Origin: Prevotellaceae bacterium
GTDB lineage: Bacteria; Bacteroidota; Bacteroidia; Bacteroidales; Muribaculaceae
Reading direction: 5' to 3'
DNA length: 64,000 nucleotides
Assembly (NCBI GenBank): GCA_021772015.1
Contig: JAETNS010000007.1
Span: 1-64,000, forward strand
The first letter of the stretch is position 1. Each line of letters begins with the position of its first letter. A model generated the notes under the pieces. The model saw nothing but the letters and a program-made list of their open reading frames with translations. It had not been told where the DNA came from and did no database searches. Both the position numbers and the translations under genes were made by a program. Below, piece by piece: positions 46,241 to 54,664 of this stretch.

Positions 46241-47275
46241 TCAACCACTTATAGAAGCCCTGTAATCAGAAGGAGAAGATCCTTTTATTTTTGTAAAAAC
46301 ACGTATGAATGCCTGCGGAGAATTATATCCTGATTTTGAAGCTATGATTTTCACACTCTGTTCAGTTTCTTTCAGAAGTCTGCAAGCGTGCTCTATCCTA
46401 AGTCCATTGACATAATCATAGAAAGTCGAAGATGCCTCACGATTGAAATATGCGCTAACATAAGTGCGGTTTGACCCTACGGCCACTGCGATGTCAGAGA
46501 TTTTAAGATTGGAATTAAGGAATACCATCTCTTCACGGAAAAGGCGTTCGATACGCAGCCCCAAATCAGACAGCCGAGTCTCTTCCGGGTCAGTTTCATC
46601 CAGTTCTGTGATTTCCTGACCGAGACTGTCCATAACAGTCTCATGCCTGTAGATGGCATAATCAATTATCATCCACATCACTATCGAGGCGGCAAGGTAA
46701 ACGCAATCAATATCAACATTAATTGACAAAGTGTCTATTATCCATAACATCAATAATGCGAAGAAAATCCATAGAATTTTATACAACCAGTCAAGATTGA
46801 TATTTTCGTTATATGAGAATTGTCCCTTAAGTTTTCGATTATATTTTTTGATGTTGATGTGAGTCCATATCATATAGACCAGACCATAAATTCCTGCGCC
46901 CAGTATCATCAGCCAATTGATCAACATTATCCCGGTAAGGATGAATGCCATGACGACCACGGCAAAAGGCAATACATTGACCATTGCAACTTTCAATGTC
47001 ACACTTCCCGGTTTGACAAGTTCACGTAGAATCAGTGCATACATGGGCACCGCGACAATGTCAATGCCTGTAATAACAGGCCAGTAATGCGGAGCAAGAT
47101 AAGCTCCTTCATTGAGGAAAAACAAAGAGATGAAACATTGTATTCCCAAAAGCGACATAAGGCATGCCACGATGAATGACAGTTTTCCCCCTTTCTGGAC
47201 AAACAAGAATGCTGTCATCCAGAAATACATGACAGACAAGCCGAGTATGAATGAGACTATTATTTCATTTTCCAT
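46241..47275 (-). CDS. AraC-type regulator with N-terminal membrane sensor domain
   Basis: A 344-residue protein. Six or seven membrane segments occupy about residues 5-205, and an AraC/XylS DNA-binding domain ends it: NLKISDIAVAVGSNRTYVSAYF and IIASKSGYNSPQAFIRVFTKIKGSSPSDYR are its two helix-turn-helix units. Start ATG 47275 (MENEIIVSF) is used because the extra 25 residues of the open frame fall in the leader of the transcript. Such proteins are common in Bacteroidetes; the signal is unknown. The lipoprotein gene downstream is a possible target. Confidence 0.85.
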   Translation of the reverse strand: MENEIIVSFILGLSVMYFWMTAFLFVQKGGKLSFIVACLMSLLGIQCFISLFFLNEGAYLAPHYWPVITGIDIVAVPMYALILRELVKPGSVTLKVAMVNVLPFAVVVMAFILTGIMLINWLMILGAGIYGLVYMIWTHINIKKYNRKLKGQFSYNENINLDWLYKILWIFFALLMLWIIDTLSINVDIDCVYLAASIVMWMIIDYAIYRHETVMDSLGQEITELDETDPEETRLSDLGLRIERLFREEMVFLNSNLKISDIAVAVGSNRTYVSAYFNREASSTFYDYVNGLRIEHACRLLKETEQSVKIIASKSGYNSPQAFIRVFTKIKGSSPSDYRASISG

Positions 47276-47351
47276 TGTTTTCAACAAACAAAAAGAGCAT
47301 ATAGCTTCTAATTTTAAACATGTCTCGGAAAGAGTTGTCTCGATCCACATA

Positions 47352-47359
47352 CAAAGTTA
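47352..47359 (-). promoter_or_regulatory. Promoter -7 box for the AraC-type regulator
   Basis: TAACTTTG on the minus strand, 76 bases before ATG 47275. It excludes an upstream start at 47350. No -33 element seen. Confidence 0.6.
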
Positions 47360-47437
47360 CAGAAAGCCATGATAAAACCACTCAATACCGGGAATTTATT
47401 ATGTGACAAATTTGCTTCACATATTCACAAAAATTAC

Positions 47438-47445
47438 TAATTTTG
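47438..47445 (+). promoter_or_regulatory. Promoter -7 box for the patatin-like gene
   Basis: TAATTTTG matches TAnnTTTG. A TTTG at 47411-47414 has a 23-base spacer, slightly long. The start codon is 20 bases downstream. Confidence 0.65.
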
Positions 47446-47465
47446 CAGTAAAATAAAAACCCGTC

Positions 47466-48260
47466 ATGGCAGAGCAACCATCTTCCAGAAAGCCTTATCG
47501 ACTCGGAATCGCCCTGAGCGGCGGTGGAGCGCGTGGATTCGCCCATATCGGCGCGTTGAAAGCAATCGAGGAGGCGGGGCTGAAGCCTGATGTGATCGCC
47601 GGAGTGTCGGCGGGTGCCATCGCCGGAGTGTTGTATGCCTCCGGAATGGATCTCGAAAGAATCCTGCCACTGTTCTCCGACACCAAATTCACCGACTTCT
47701 GCAAGCTCGCCATACGCGACGGCGGAGGCTTGTTCAAACTTGCCGGACTCAAGAAATTCATGGTGAAACATGCCGGGGTCGAGAATCTCGAAGACCTTCC
47801 CATCCCGACTTATATCGGTGCTACCGACTTCGACAACGGCGTGGCGGCAGAATTCCATGAAGGTCCGCTCGGAGACCGTGTCATCGCCTCATGCTCGATT
47901 CCCATCATCTTCCAGCCGGTAAGGATCAACGGGGTGAACTATGTCGACGGTGGAGTGCTACGCAACCTGCCGGCATGGATAATCCGTGACAAATGTGACA
48001 AACTCATAGGCATCAACTGCTCACCACTTACAAACTACCGCTACAAGAAATCGATCTATGACGTGGCTCTCAGGAGTTACAATCTCATGGCCAAGTCAAA
48101 CCAGGCCGTCGACATGGAGATGTGTGACCTTGTGATCAAGACACCGGAAATTGCCGGATACCAGGTGTTCAACCTGAAAGACATACGGAAAGTCTATCTC
48201 AGCGGCTATGCCGCAGCCCACAAAGCGGTCAAGGAATGGATCAGGCAGGAAAACCTTTAG
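47466..48260 (+). CDS. Patatin-like phospholipase family protein
   Basis: Predicted lipid acyl hydrolase with a Ser-Asp dyad, 264 residues, no signal peptide. The oxyanion-hole motif SGGGARGFAHIGAL is at residues 18-31, the nucleophile Ser48 in GVSAG, and the Asp in YVDGGVLRNLP near residue 165. It resembles RssA/NTE-type patatins that act on membrane lipids from the cytoplasm. The amylase-family gene follows after 29 bases. Confidence 0.93.
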   Translation: MAEQPSSRKPYRLGIALSGGGARGFAHIGALKAIEEAGLKPDVIAGVSAGAIAGVLYASGMDLERILPLFSDTKFTDFCKLAIRDGGGLFKLAGLKKFMVKHAGVENLEDLPIPTYIGATDFDNGVAAEFHEGPLGDRVIASCSIPIIFQPVRINGVNYVDGGVLRNLPAWIIRDKCDKLIGINCSPLTNYRYKKSIYDVALRSYNLMAKSNQAVDMEMCDLVIKTPEIAGYQVFNLKDIRKVYLSGYAAAHKAVKEWIRQENL

Positions 48261-48289
48261 ACAAGCCTCTCTTTCAACCAACCCAGACA

Positions 48290-50089
48290 ATGACAAGGAC
48301 GAAGAAAACAAACGACTCTCCGATTGCCAGCACAAATACGGCACCCGCGTCTGAAATACCCGCCGGGGAAAAGGCATCCGCTCACGGGAAGCCGGTAATC
48401 TACCAGATGTTTCCCCGCCTCTTTTCCAACACGACGACAGATTGCGTCCCCGACGGAGACATCGACCGCAACGGATGCGGCAAGATGAATGACCTGACAC
48501 CGAAAGTGTTGAGATCAATAAAAGATCTCGGAGCCACGCATGTATGGTACACCGGTGTGATCGAACACGCCCACGCCACCGATTACTCCGCATATGGCAT
48601 AATTCCTGACAACCCATACGTCGTCAAAGGGAAAGCCGGATCTCCGTATGCCATCAGCGATTATTATGACATCGACCCTGACATTGCCGAGGATGTCCCC
48701 TCAAGAATGGAGGAATTCGAGGCTCTGGTCAAGCGCACACATCAAGCCGGACTCAAAGTGTTGATCGACTTCGTGCCAAACCATGTCGCACGGCGATATC
48801 ATTCGGATGTCGCTCCGGCCAGAATAGAAGATTTCGGCCAGGGAGATGACTCGACCTACTTCTTCTCTCCTCGCAACAATTTCTATTACATTCCGCGCCA
48901 GTTGTTCCAGCCCGACTTTGACATCGACGACTATAATGAATTCCCGGCAAAGGCATCGGGCAACGACTGCTTCAATGCCTTCCCCACAAGGAATGACTGG
49001 TATGAGACAGTCAAATTGAACTACGGTGTGGATTACGGCGACGGCTCGCGCCATTTCGACCCGGTGCCTTCCACTTGGTTCAAGATGCTCCATATCCTCC
49101 GCTACTGGGCCTCAAAGGGGATCGACGGATTCCGCTGTGACATGGTATTCATGGTGCCGGTTGAATTCTGGGAATGGGCGATACCGCAAGTCAAGAGCCA
49201 CTACCCCGACCTGATCTTCATCGCCGAGATATATAATGTCGGACAATACCGGGAATTCCTTGACAGGGGCAAATTCGACTACCTTTATGACAAAGTAAAT
49301 CTCTACGACACCTTGCGGGCTGTCCAGTGTCACCACCATTCAGCAGCCACCATCACAGACTGCTGGCAGCGTGTCGACGGGATAGGTCCCCGGATGCTCA
49401 ACTTTCTGGAGAACCATGACGAACAGCGTTTCGCGTCAGCCGAATATGCCGGCGACGCGACAAAAGTGCTGCCATCCCTGATCGTAAGTTCCATGATATC
49501 CACCGGACCGTTCATGCTGTATGCGGGTCAGGAACTGGGAGAAAAGGCAGAGGATGCGGAAGGCTTTTCCGGCAAGGATGGCCGGACAACGATCTTCGAT
49601 TACTGGTCTGTTCCCACCCTGCGCCGCTGGTTCAACAACGGGAAAGCCGACGGAGGTCAGCTGTCTACGGTCGAGAAAGATCTTCGCGGAGTGTACGCCC
49701 ATGTGATGAAGATGCTCAATTCCGAGAAAGCCCTTGCAGAAGGTGAGTTCTTTGATCTGATGTATGTCAATTTCGGCAATCCCCGTTTCAACCCCCACCG
49801 CCATTACGCGTTTCTGCGCCGCAGCGGCGACGAAGTGCTGCTAATAGCTGTCAATTTCTCCGACAAGGCTTCCGAACTGGCCATCAATATCCCCCCTCTG
49901 GCCCTTGGCATGTATGGTGTCAAAGAGGGGATAAAAAAGGGGAAGGAGCTGATCTCCGGCCGCGAATCAGACCTGACTGTCAGCCGCGAAGAGCCGTTCA
50001 CAACCCACATCGGCCCTTGGGGAGCAGTGATATGGAAATTCTCGGCATCCCGAAACCGACGCAAAAACAAAACCGCCGCCGGAAAGTAA
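48290..50089 (+). CDS. GH13 alpha-amylase-family enzyme, cytoplasmic
   Basis: A 599-residue glycoside hydrolase family 13 protein. The four conserved regions are DFVPNH, GFRCDM (nucleophile Asp about 284), FIAEIYN (acid/base Glu about 313) and FLENHDEQR (Asp about 377). A C-terminal beta domain follows. There is no signal peptide, so it should act on internal glucans or imported oligosaccharides; the exact specificity is open. ATG 48290 is chosen because the earlier in-frame ATG at 48236 overlaps the patatin gene. The first 35 residues are low-complexity. Confidence 0.9.
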   Translation: MTRTKKTNDSPIASTNTAPASEIPAGEKASAHGKPVIYQMFPRLFSNTTTDCVPDGDIDRNGCGKMNDLTPKVLRSIKDLGATHVWYTGVIEHAHATDYSAYGIIPDNPYVVKGKAGSPYAISDYYDIDPDIAEDVPSRMEEFEALVKRTHQAGLKVLIDFVPNHVARRYHSDVAPARIEDFGQGDDSTYFFSPRNNFYYIPRQLFQPDFDIDDYNEFPAKASGNDCFNAFPTRNDWYETVKLNYGVDYGDGSRHFDPVPSTWFKMLHILRYWASKGIDGFRCDMVFMVPVEFWEWAIPQVKSHYPDLIFIAEIYNVGQYREFLDRGKFDYLYDKVNLYDTLRAVQCHHHSAATITDCWQRVDGIGPRMLNFLENHDEQRFASAEYAGDATKVLPSLIVSSMISTGPFMLYAGQELGEKAEDAEGFSGKDGRTTIFDYWSVPTLRRWFNNGKADGGQLSTVEKDLRGVYAHVMKMLNSEKALAEGEFFDLMYVNFGNPRFNPHRHYAFLRRSGDEVLLIAVNFSDKASELAINIPPLALGMYGVKEGIKKGKELISGRESDLTVSREEPFTTHIGPWGAVIWKFSASRNRRKNKTAAGK

Positions 50090-50102
50090 TTCACATGAAT
50101 TT

Positions 50103-50134
50103 CTTGCCGTTCCGGGGAATAATTTTTACCTTTG
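50103..50134 (+). promoter_or_regulatory. Promoter of prs
   Basis: A CTTG at 50103-50106, a 20-base spacer and TACCTTTG (50127-50134) approximate the Bacteroidetes consensus. The ATG is 31 bases after the -7 box. Confidence 0.7.
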
Positions 50135-50165
50135 CAACACCATTTCCAAGCTCATATACGATTTT

Positions 50166-51107
50166 ATGAATCCTATGTTACCGCCAATCAAGGTTTTCGC
50201 AGGCACTAAGTCACGATACATGGCTGAAGAGATCTGCGCTGACCTTGGAATCGAACTCGGCAAGATGAACATCCTTCATTTCGCCGACGGGGAATTTGAA
50301 GTCTCCTATGAAGAATCAATCCGTGGTTGCGAGGTGTACCTCGTCCAGTCCACATTCCCCAATTGCGACAACCTCATGGAACTGCTGTTGATGATCGACG
50401 CGGCCAAGCGTGCTTCGGCCAAATCGGTCATCGCTGTTATTCCCTATTTCGGCTGGGCCCGTCAGGACCGCAAGGACAAGCCTCGCGTGTCTATCGCCGC
50501 CAAGCTCGTCAGCGACCTGCTGGTCGCCGCCGGTGTTGACCGCGTGATCACCATGGACCTCCACGCCGATCAGATACAGGGCTTCTTCAACGTCCCCGTA
50601 GACCACCTCTACGCTTCGACTGTTTTCCTGCCCTATATCAAGCAGCTTAATCTGCCCGATCTGGTGATCGCCACTCCCGATGTAGGCGGAGCCAAACGCG
50701 CCAACAACTACGCGAAATATCTCAACGTGCCCCTTGTCCTATGCCACAAGCAGCGCGCCAAGGCCAATGTGGTAGCCAACATGACCGTCATCGGTGATGT
50801 CAAAGACAAGAATGTCATCCTTATCGACGACATGGTAGACACCGCCGGCACAATCACCAAGGCAGCCGACCTGATGCTCGCCGAGGGAGCAAAATCAGTA
50901 CGCGCCCTGGCCTCCCACGCCATAATGAGCGATCCGGCCACCGAGCGTGTCGACAAATGCGGCCTGACAGAGATCATCTTCACCAACTCCATTCCTCTGA
51001 ACAAGGATCTGAAGAAAGCCACCATACTCTCTGTGGCAAAGATGTTCGCCGACACCATCCGCCGTGTCCACAACAATGAATCCATTTCATCGCAATACCT
51101 CATCTGA
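50166..51107 (+). CDS. prs: Ribose-phosphate pyrophosphokinase
   Basis: Makes PRPP from ribose 5-phosphate and ATP for nucleotide, His and Trp synthesis. The 313-residue protein has DLHADQIQGFF near residues 138-148 and the PRPP loop VILIDDMVDTAGTI near residue 220. FADGEFEV and FGWARQDRKD, also conserved, lie in the N-terminal half. ATG 50166 or the Met three codons later could be used. Confidence 0.96.
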   Translation: MNPMLPPIKVFAGTKSRYMAEEICADLGIELGKMNILHFADGEFEVSYEESIRGCEVYLVQSTFPNCDNLMELLLMIDAAKRASAKSVIAVIPYFGWARQDRKDKPRVSIAAKLVSDLLVAAGVDRVITMDLHADQIQGFFNVPVDHLYASTVFLPYIKQLNLPDLVIATPDVGGAKRANNYAKYLNVPLVLCHKQRAKANVVANMTVIGDVKDKNVILIDDMVDTAGTITKAADLMLAEGAKSVRALASHAIMSDPATERVDKCGLTEIIFTNSIPLNKDLKKATILSVAKMFADTIRRVHNNESISSQYLI

Positions 51108-51112
51108 TCCAA

Positions 51113-53113
51113 TTGCTTAGACCCGCCTCTCCAAAAAGCATAGCACGTAATATATTGCTCATGGCCGTCTTCATGGCGGTCATGGGCTTTGCTTTGCCCT
51201 TATCAGGCCGCCAGCCCGCCCTCGCGCCATCATACTCCTGGAAGCTCCTTCCCCCCTTGGGGTTGCGGGAACCGGCCGAGATGGATACACTCTATACCAA
51301 CTATTCCTTGCGCTTCGTGCCGCAGACCGTCTCCCCCGCATACGCCGCCACAGGCAATTATTGCGCCGAAGGGTACAACATGATTTATTTCGACCGCAAG
51401 CCGATCAGCGATTTCATGTTCCGCGACGCGATAGCCCATTGGGTGCCTGATGAAGAGAAAATACGGTTCTTTAATACCCGCATTCCGATGACTCTGATGG
51501 GATACAGTTTCGGAGGCGGCAAGGAAAACGGGCAGGATGACCTGTCATTGGTCTTCTCCGGGAATGCCAACAAACGATTACAGTTCGGCGCGTTGTTCGA
51601 CTATCTGTACTCAAAAGGAATGTATGCCAACCAGGCCGCCAAAGACTTCACATGGGGGCTGTCTGGCTCATACATCGGAGAACGTTTCGAAGCCCAGGCA
51701 TATGGCTATCATTTCGCTCTCACAGCGCAGGAAAACGGGGGAATCACTGACGACCTATACATCACCGACCCGGCGGAAGTGCAGGGAGGACAAAATTCAG
51801 TTGAAGCCAAACAGATCCCGACTCGCCTTACGGCGGCACAGAACCGTATCACCGGCGGGGAGTTCTATCTCAACGGGCGTTACAAACTCGGTTTTTACGA
51901 GGAGGAACAGATAAACGACACCACGACTGTCGAACACCTCGTTCCCGTGACATCCATAATCTGGACGCTGAAATACCGCGAGGGGAGAAGACGTTTCAAA
52001 AACAACGATCCGGCGCAAAATCTGGAGTTCTGGAAAGACACCTACTTCAATCCCGACCTGACCAACGACCAGCAAAAATACTGGAGCTTGCGTAACACCG
52101 TGGGAGTCTCATTGCTGGAAGGATTCAACAAATACGCCAAAGCAGGCCTGTCGGCATATGCCACCCATGAGATCAGGAACTACGAGATGGAGACTCTCGT
52201 CGCCGAGCCTGTAGAACTTCCTGACGGGGAGACAAGCCAGTTGTCACCCAACCCCTATCCGTCACTCATTGACCACGAGAAGCAAAACCTCCTGTGGGTA
52301 GGGGCCCAGCTGACCAAACAGCAGGGACGCATCCTTAACTATGACGTTACGGCAGAATTGGGTCTGGTGGGTCCGGCAGCCGGAGAAATCAAAGTTGACG
52401 GCGGAATAACGACCCGTATCCCGCTGCTGGGCGATACTGTCAACATAGCCGCAAACGGCAAGTTCACAAATCTCTCCGCCCCCTGGTTCATGCAACATTA
52501 TCTCTCGAACCATTTCATATGGGACAACGATTTCTCGAAGACCCGCAGTTTCCGGGCCGGAGGAGAGATCACAGTGCCTTGGACCTGGACACGACTGTCT
52601 GCCGGGGTAGAGAATATCCAGAACGCGCTGTATTTCGGCGGAGACGCGCTTCCACGTCAACACGGCGGAAGCGTGCAGATTTTCTCCGCAACGCTTCATC
52701 AGGATCTCCATGCCGGATGTTTCCATTGGGAGAACCGCATAACTTATCAGACATCATCCAATCAGGATGTCATCCCCCTGCCGCAGCTCGCCCTGAATTC
52801 CAACATGTATGTGACATTCAGAGTGGCTACATTGCGGATACAGTTCGGTCTTGACTGCGATTATTTCACCCGTTACAAACCGGTGAGCTACCAACCGGCC
52901 ACAATGCAATTCTACAACACAAACGGAGAGTGGATCGGGAATTATCCCTTCATGAACCTGTATATCAACTGCCGTCTGTCAAAGACCCGTTTCTACCTCA
53001 TGATGTCACACATCAACCAGGGATTGACAGGCGACAATTACTTCTCCATGCCTCACTATCCGATGAATCCCCGCCGTTTCCAACTCGGTCTGTCGGTTGA
53101 TTTCGCGGACTGA
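51113..53113 (+). CDS. Putative porin (Porin_10 type), TTG start
   Basis: A predicted 666-residue outer-membrane beta-barrel. A signal peptide (NILLMAVFMAVMGFALPLSG) is followed by many alternating aromatic strands and the end LGLSVDFAD. The opening pattern DTLYTNYSLRFVPQTVSPAYAATGNYCAEGYNMIYF is cut here only in length, and is like the Porin_10 family of Bacteroidetes. The frame starts at TTG 51113, 5 bases after prs. The later ATG at 51161 would leave the signal peptide without a positive N-region. Confidence 0.8.
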   Translation: MLRPASPKSIARNILLMAVFMAVMGFALPLSGRQPALAPSYSWKLLPPLGLREPAEMDTLYTNYSLRFVPQTVSPAYAATGNYCAEGYNMIYFDRKPISDFMFRDAIAHWVPDEEKIRFFNTRIPMTLMGYSFGGGKENGQDDLSLVFSGNANKRLQFGALFDYLYSKGMYANQAAKDFTWGLSGSYIGERFEAQAYGYHFALTAQENGGITDDLYITDPAEVQGGQNSVEAKQIPTRLTAAQNRITGGEFYLNGRYKLGFYEEEQINDTTTVEHLVPVTSIIWTLKYREGRRRFKNNDPAQNLEFWKDTYFNPDLTNDQQKYWSLRNTVGVSLLEGFNKYAKAGLSAYATHEIRNYEMETLVAEPVELPDGETSQLSPNPYPSLIDHEKQNLLWVGAQLTKQQGRILNYDVTAELGLVGPAAGEIKVDGGITTRIPLLGDTVNIAANGKFTNLSAPWFMQHYLSNHFIWDNDFSKTRSFRAGGEITVPWTWTRLSAGVENIQNALYFGGDALPRQHGGSVQIFSATLHQDLHAGCFHWENRITYQTSSNQDVIPLPQLALNSNMYVTFRVATLRIQFGLDCDYFTRYKPVSYQPATMQFYNTNGEWIGNYPFMNLYINCRLSKTRFYLMMSHINQGLTGDNYFSMPHYPMNPRRFQLGLSVDFAD

Positions 53114-53164
53114 TCCTGACTGATAAACAATCGGTCAAGTGAACCTTATTGTTATTTGAACATA

Positions 53165-54316
53165 ATGATGAAAAAGAGTCTGACAGCACTTGCTTTCGGG
53201 ACATTCGCCTTGGGCATTGCCGAATTCGGCATGATGGGTATACTCGGTGACGTAGCCAAAGGAATCGATGTTGATATTGTAAAAGCCGGCCATTTGATCT
53301 CGGCTTATTCCCTCGGAGTCGCGATAGGAGCACCAATACTCATCGTTTTGCGCAGGCTGCCGTTGAAACGGCTGATGTTGCTTCTAAGTGCTACCATATT
53401 CCTCGGCAACCTTGCCGCATCGATCGCACCGGGTTACATGTCGCTTCTGATCGCGCGTTTCATTTCAGGGTTGCCACACGGAGCTTTTTTCGGAGCAGGA
53501 GCGATCGTCTGCTCACGTCTGGCTGACAAGGGGCAGGGAGCACAGGCAGTGGCCGTCATGGTAGGAGGCATGACAGTCGCCAACGTACTGGGTGTCCCGA
53601 TTGCCACCTGGGTCAGCGATATGTTCAACTGGCGGATCGCATTCGGTGGAGTCGCCCTGTCCGGACTGACGGCATTCCTGCTGATCAAGATCTGGCTACC
53701 TTATCTCCAGCCTCTGCCTGACACCGGCATAAAGGGACAGTTCCGTTTTCTTAGGAATCCTGCTCCGTGGCTGATATACGCCGGAGTCTTCTTCGGACAG
53801 GCGAGTGTCTATTGCTGGTTAAGTTACATAGATCCCATCATGACCGAAGTAACGCGCTTCCCTGCGACCGACATGACATGGATAATGATGCTTGCCGGCA
53901 TGGGAATGGTCATCGGCAACATTATCGCAGGAAAATTCGCAGACTGTTACAACGCGGCATTGGTATCCGGCTGCATCGCCGCCTCACTGGCAGTCATAAT
54001 GCCGGCTGTCTACCTTTGTGCCACTTTGCAGATACCGTCCCTGCTGCTGATGTTTCTGGCGACAGCCGGATTATTCGGCATAGGAGGTCCGTTGCAATAC
54101 CTAATTGTCAAATACGCCAAAGGAGGTGAAATGCTCGGAGGCGCAGGTATTCAGATCGCATTCAACGTCTCCAACGCCATGTCCGCATCCCTCGGAGGAA
54201 TTGCCATCCACGCGGGACTCGGTCTGGCTTCCCCTGCTCTCGTGGGCACTCCTTTCGCCCTCATCGGAGCCGTTGCCCTCTTCATCCTCTACCGCCGTCA
54301 CTCGGTATCTCCATGA
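53165..54316 (+). CDS. MFS efflux transporter (AraJ/DHA1-like)
   Basis: A 383-residue carrier with twelve membrane segments. FALGIAEFGMMGIL in helix 1, RRLPLKRLMLL in the loop between helices 2 and 3 and GLPHGAFFGAGAIV in helix 4 fit the DHA1 drug/sugar efflux group such as AraJ. The frame is open from a TTG at 53156, but ATG 53165 or 53168 (MMKKSLTAL) is more likely. It ends at a strong stem-loop. Confidence 0.85.
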   Translation: MMKKSLTALAFGTFALGIAEFGMMGILGDVAKGIDVDIVKAGHLISAYSLGVAIGAPILIVLRRLPLKRLMLLLSATIFLGNLAASIAPGYMSLLIARFISGLPHGAFFGAGAIVCSRLADKGQGAQAVAVMVGGMTVANVLGVPIATWVSDMFNWRIAFGGVALSGLTAFLLIKIWLPYLQPLPDTGIKGQFRFLRNPAPWLIYAGVFFGQASVYCWLSYIDPIMTEVTRFPATDMTWIMMLAGMGMVIGNIIAGKFADCYNAALVSGCIAASLAVIMPAVYLCATLQIPSLLLMFLATAGLFGIGGPLQYLIVKYAKGGEMLGGAGIQIAFNVSNAMSASLGGIAIHAGLGLASPALVGTPFALIGAVALFILYRRHSVSP

Positions 54317-54332
54317 GGGCCTTAAATGCAAC

Positions 54333-54372
54333 GAAAGCAGTTTGACCTTGACATCAAGGTAAAACTGCTTTC
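54333..54372. terminator. Terminator after the MFS gene and before the tRNA-Ser 3' end
   Basis: A 19-bp stem (54333-54351 with 54354-54372) with one mismatch and a two-base loop. It lies between the MFS stop and the convergent tRNA-Ser, so it can serve both directions. Confidence 0.8.
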
Positions 54373-54382
54373 ATCATATTAG

Positions 54383-54467
54383 CGGAAGGAGAGGGATTCG
54401 AACCCCCGGAGGTGTGACCCTCAACGGTTTTCAAGACCGCCGCAATCGACCACTCTGCCATCCTTCC
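54383..54467 (-). tRNA. tRNA-Ser (anticodon TGA)
   Basis: The minus strand forms an 85-base class II tRNA. The acceptor stem is GGAAGGA/TCCTTCC, the anticodon loop CTTGAAA gives anticodon TGA (Ser, codon UCA), a long variable arm follows, and the T arm holds GGTTCGAATCC. The CCA end is not encoded. It has its own promoter upstream. Confidence 0.95.
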
Positions 54468-54526
54468 GAAACAGCGACAAGAAGCATCTGAAGTTGTATC
54501 GACCGCCTCTGTCGTGGTTTGCGGTG

Positions 54527-54557
54527 CAAAGTTACGATTTTTTTTTGTCTCTGCAAA
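54527..54557 (-). promoter_or_regulatory. Promoter of tRNA-Ser
   Basis: On the minus strand TTTG (54557-54554), a 19-base spacer with an A tract and TAACTTTG (54534-54527): an ideal Bacteroidetes promoter, 59 bases before the tRNA. Confidence 0.88.
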
Positions 54558-54664
54558 AATTTGACGAAATTTTATCTCCGAATTTCCATGCATACTGCAT
54601 AAACACTGCATGCATCGGCATTAAATACAGCTATCAAATTCCAATAGTTCAATGTCTCACGCGC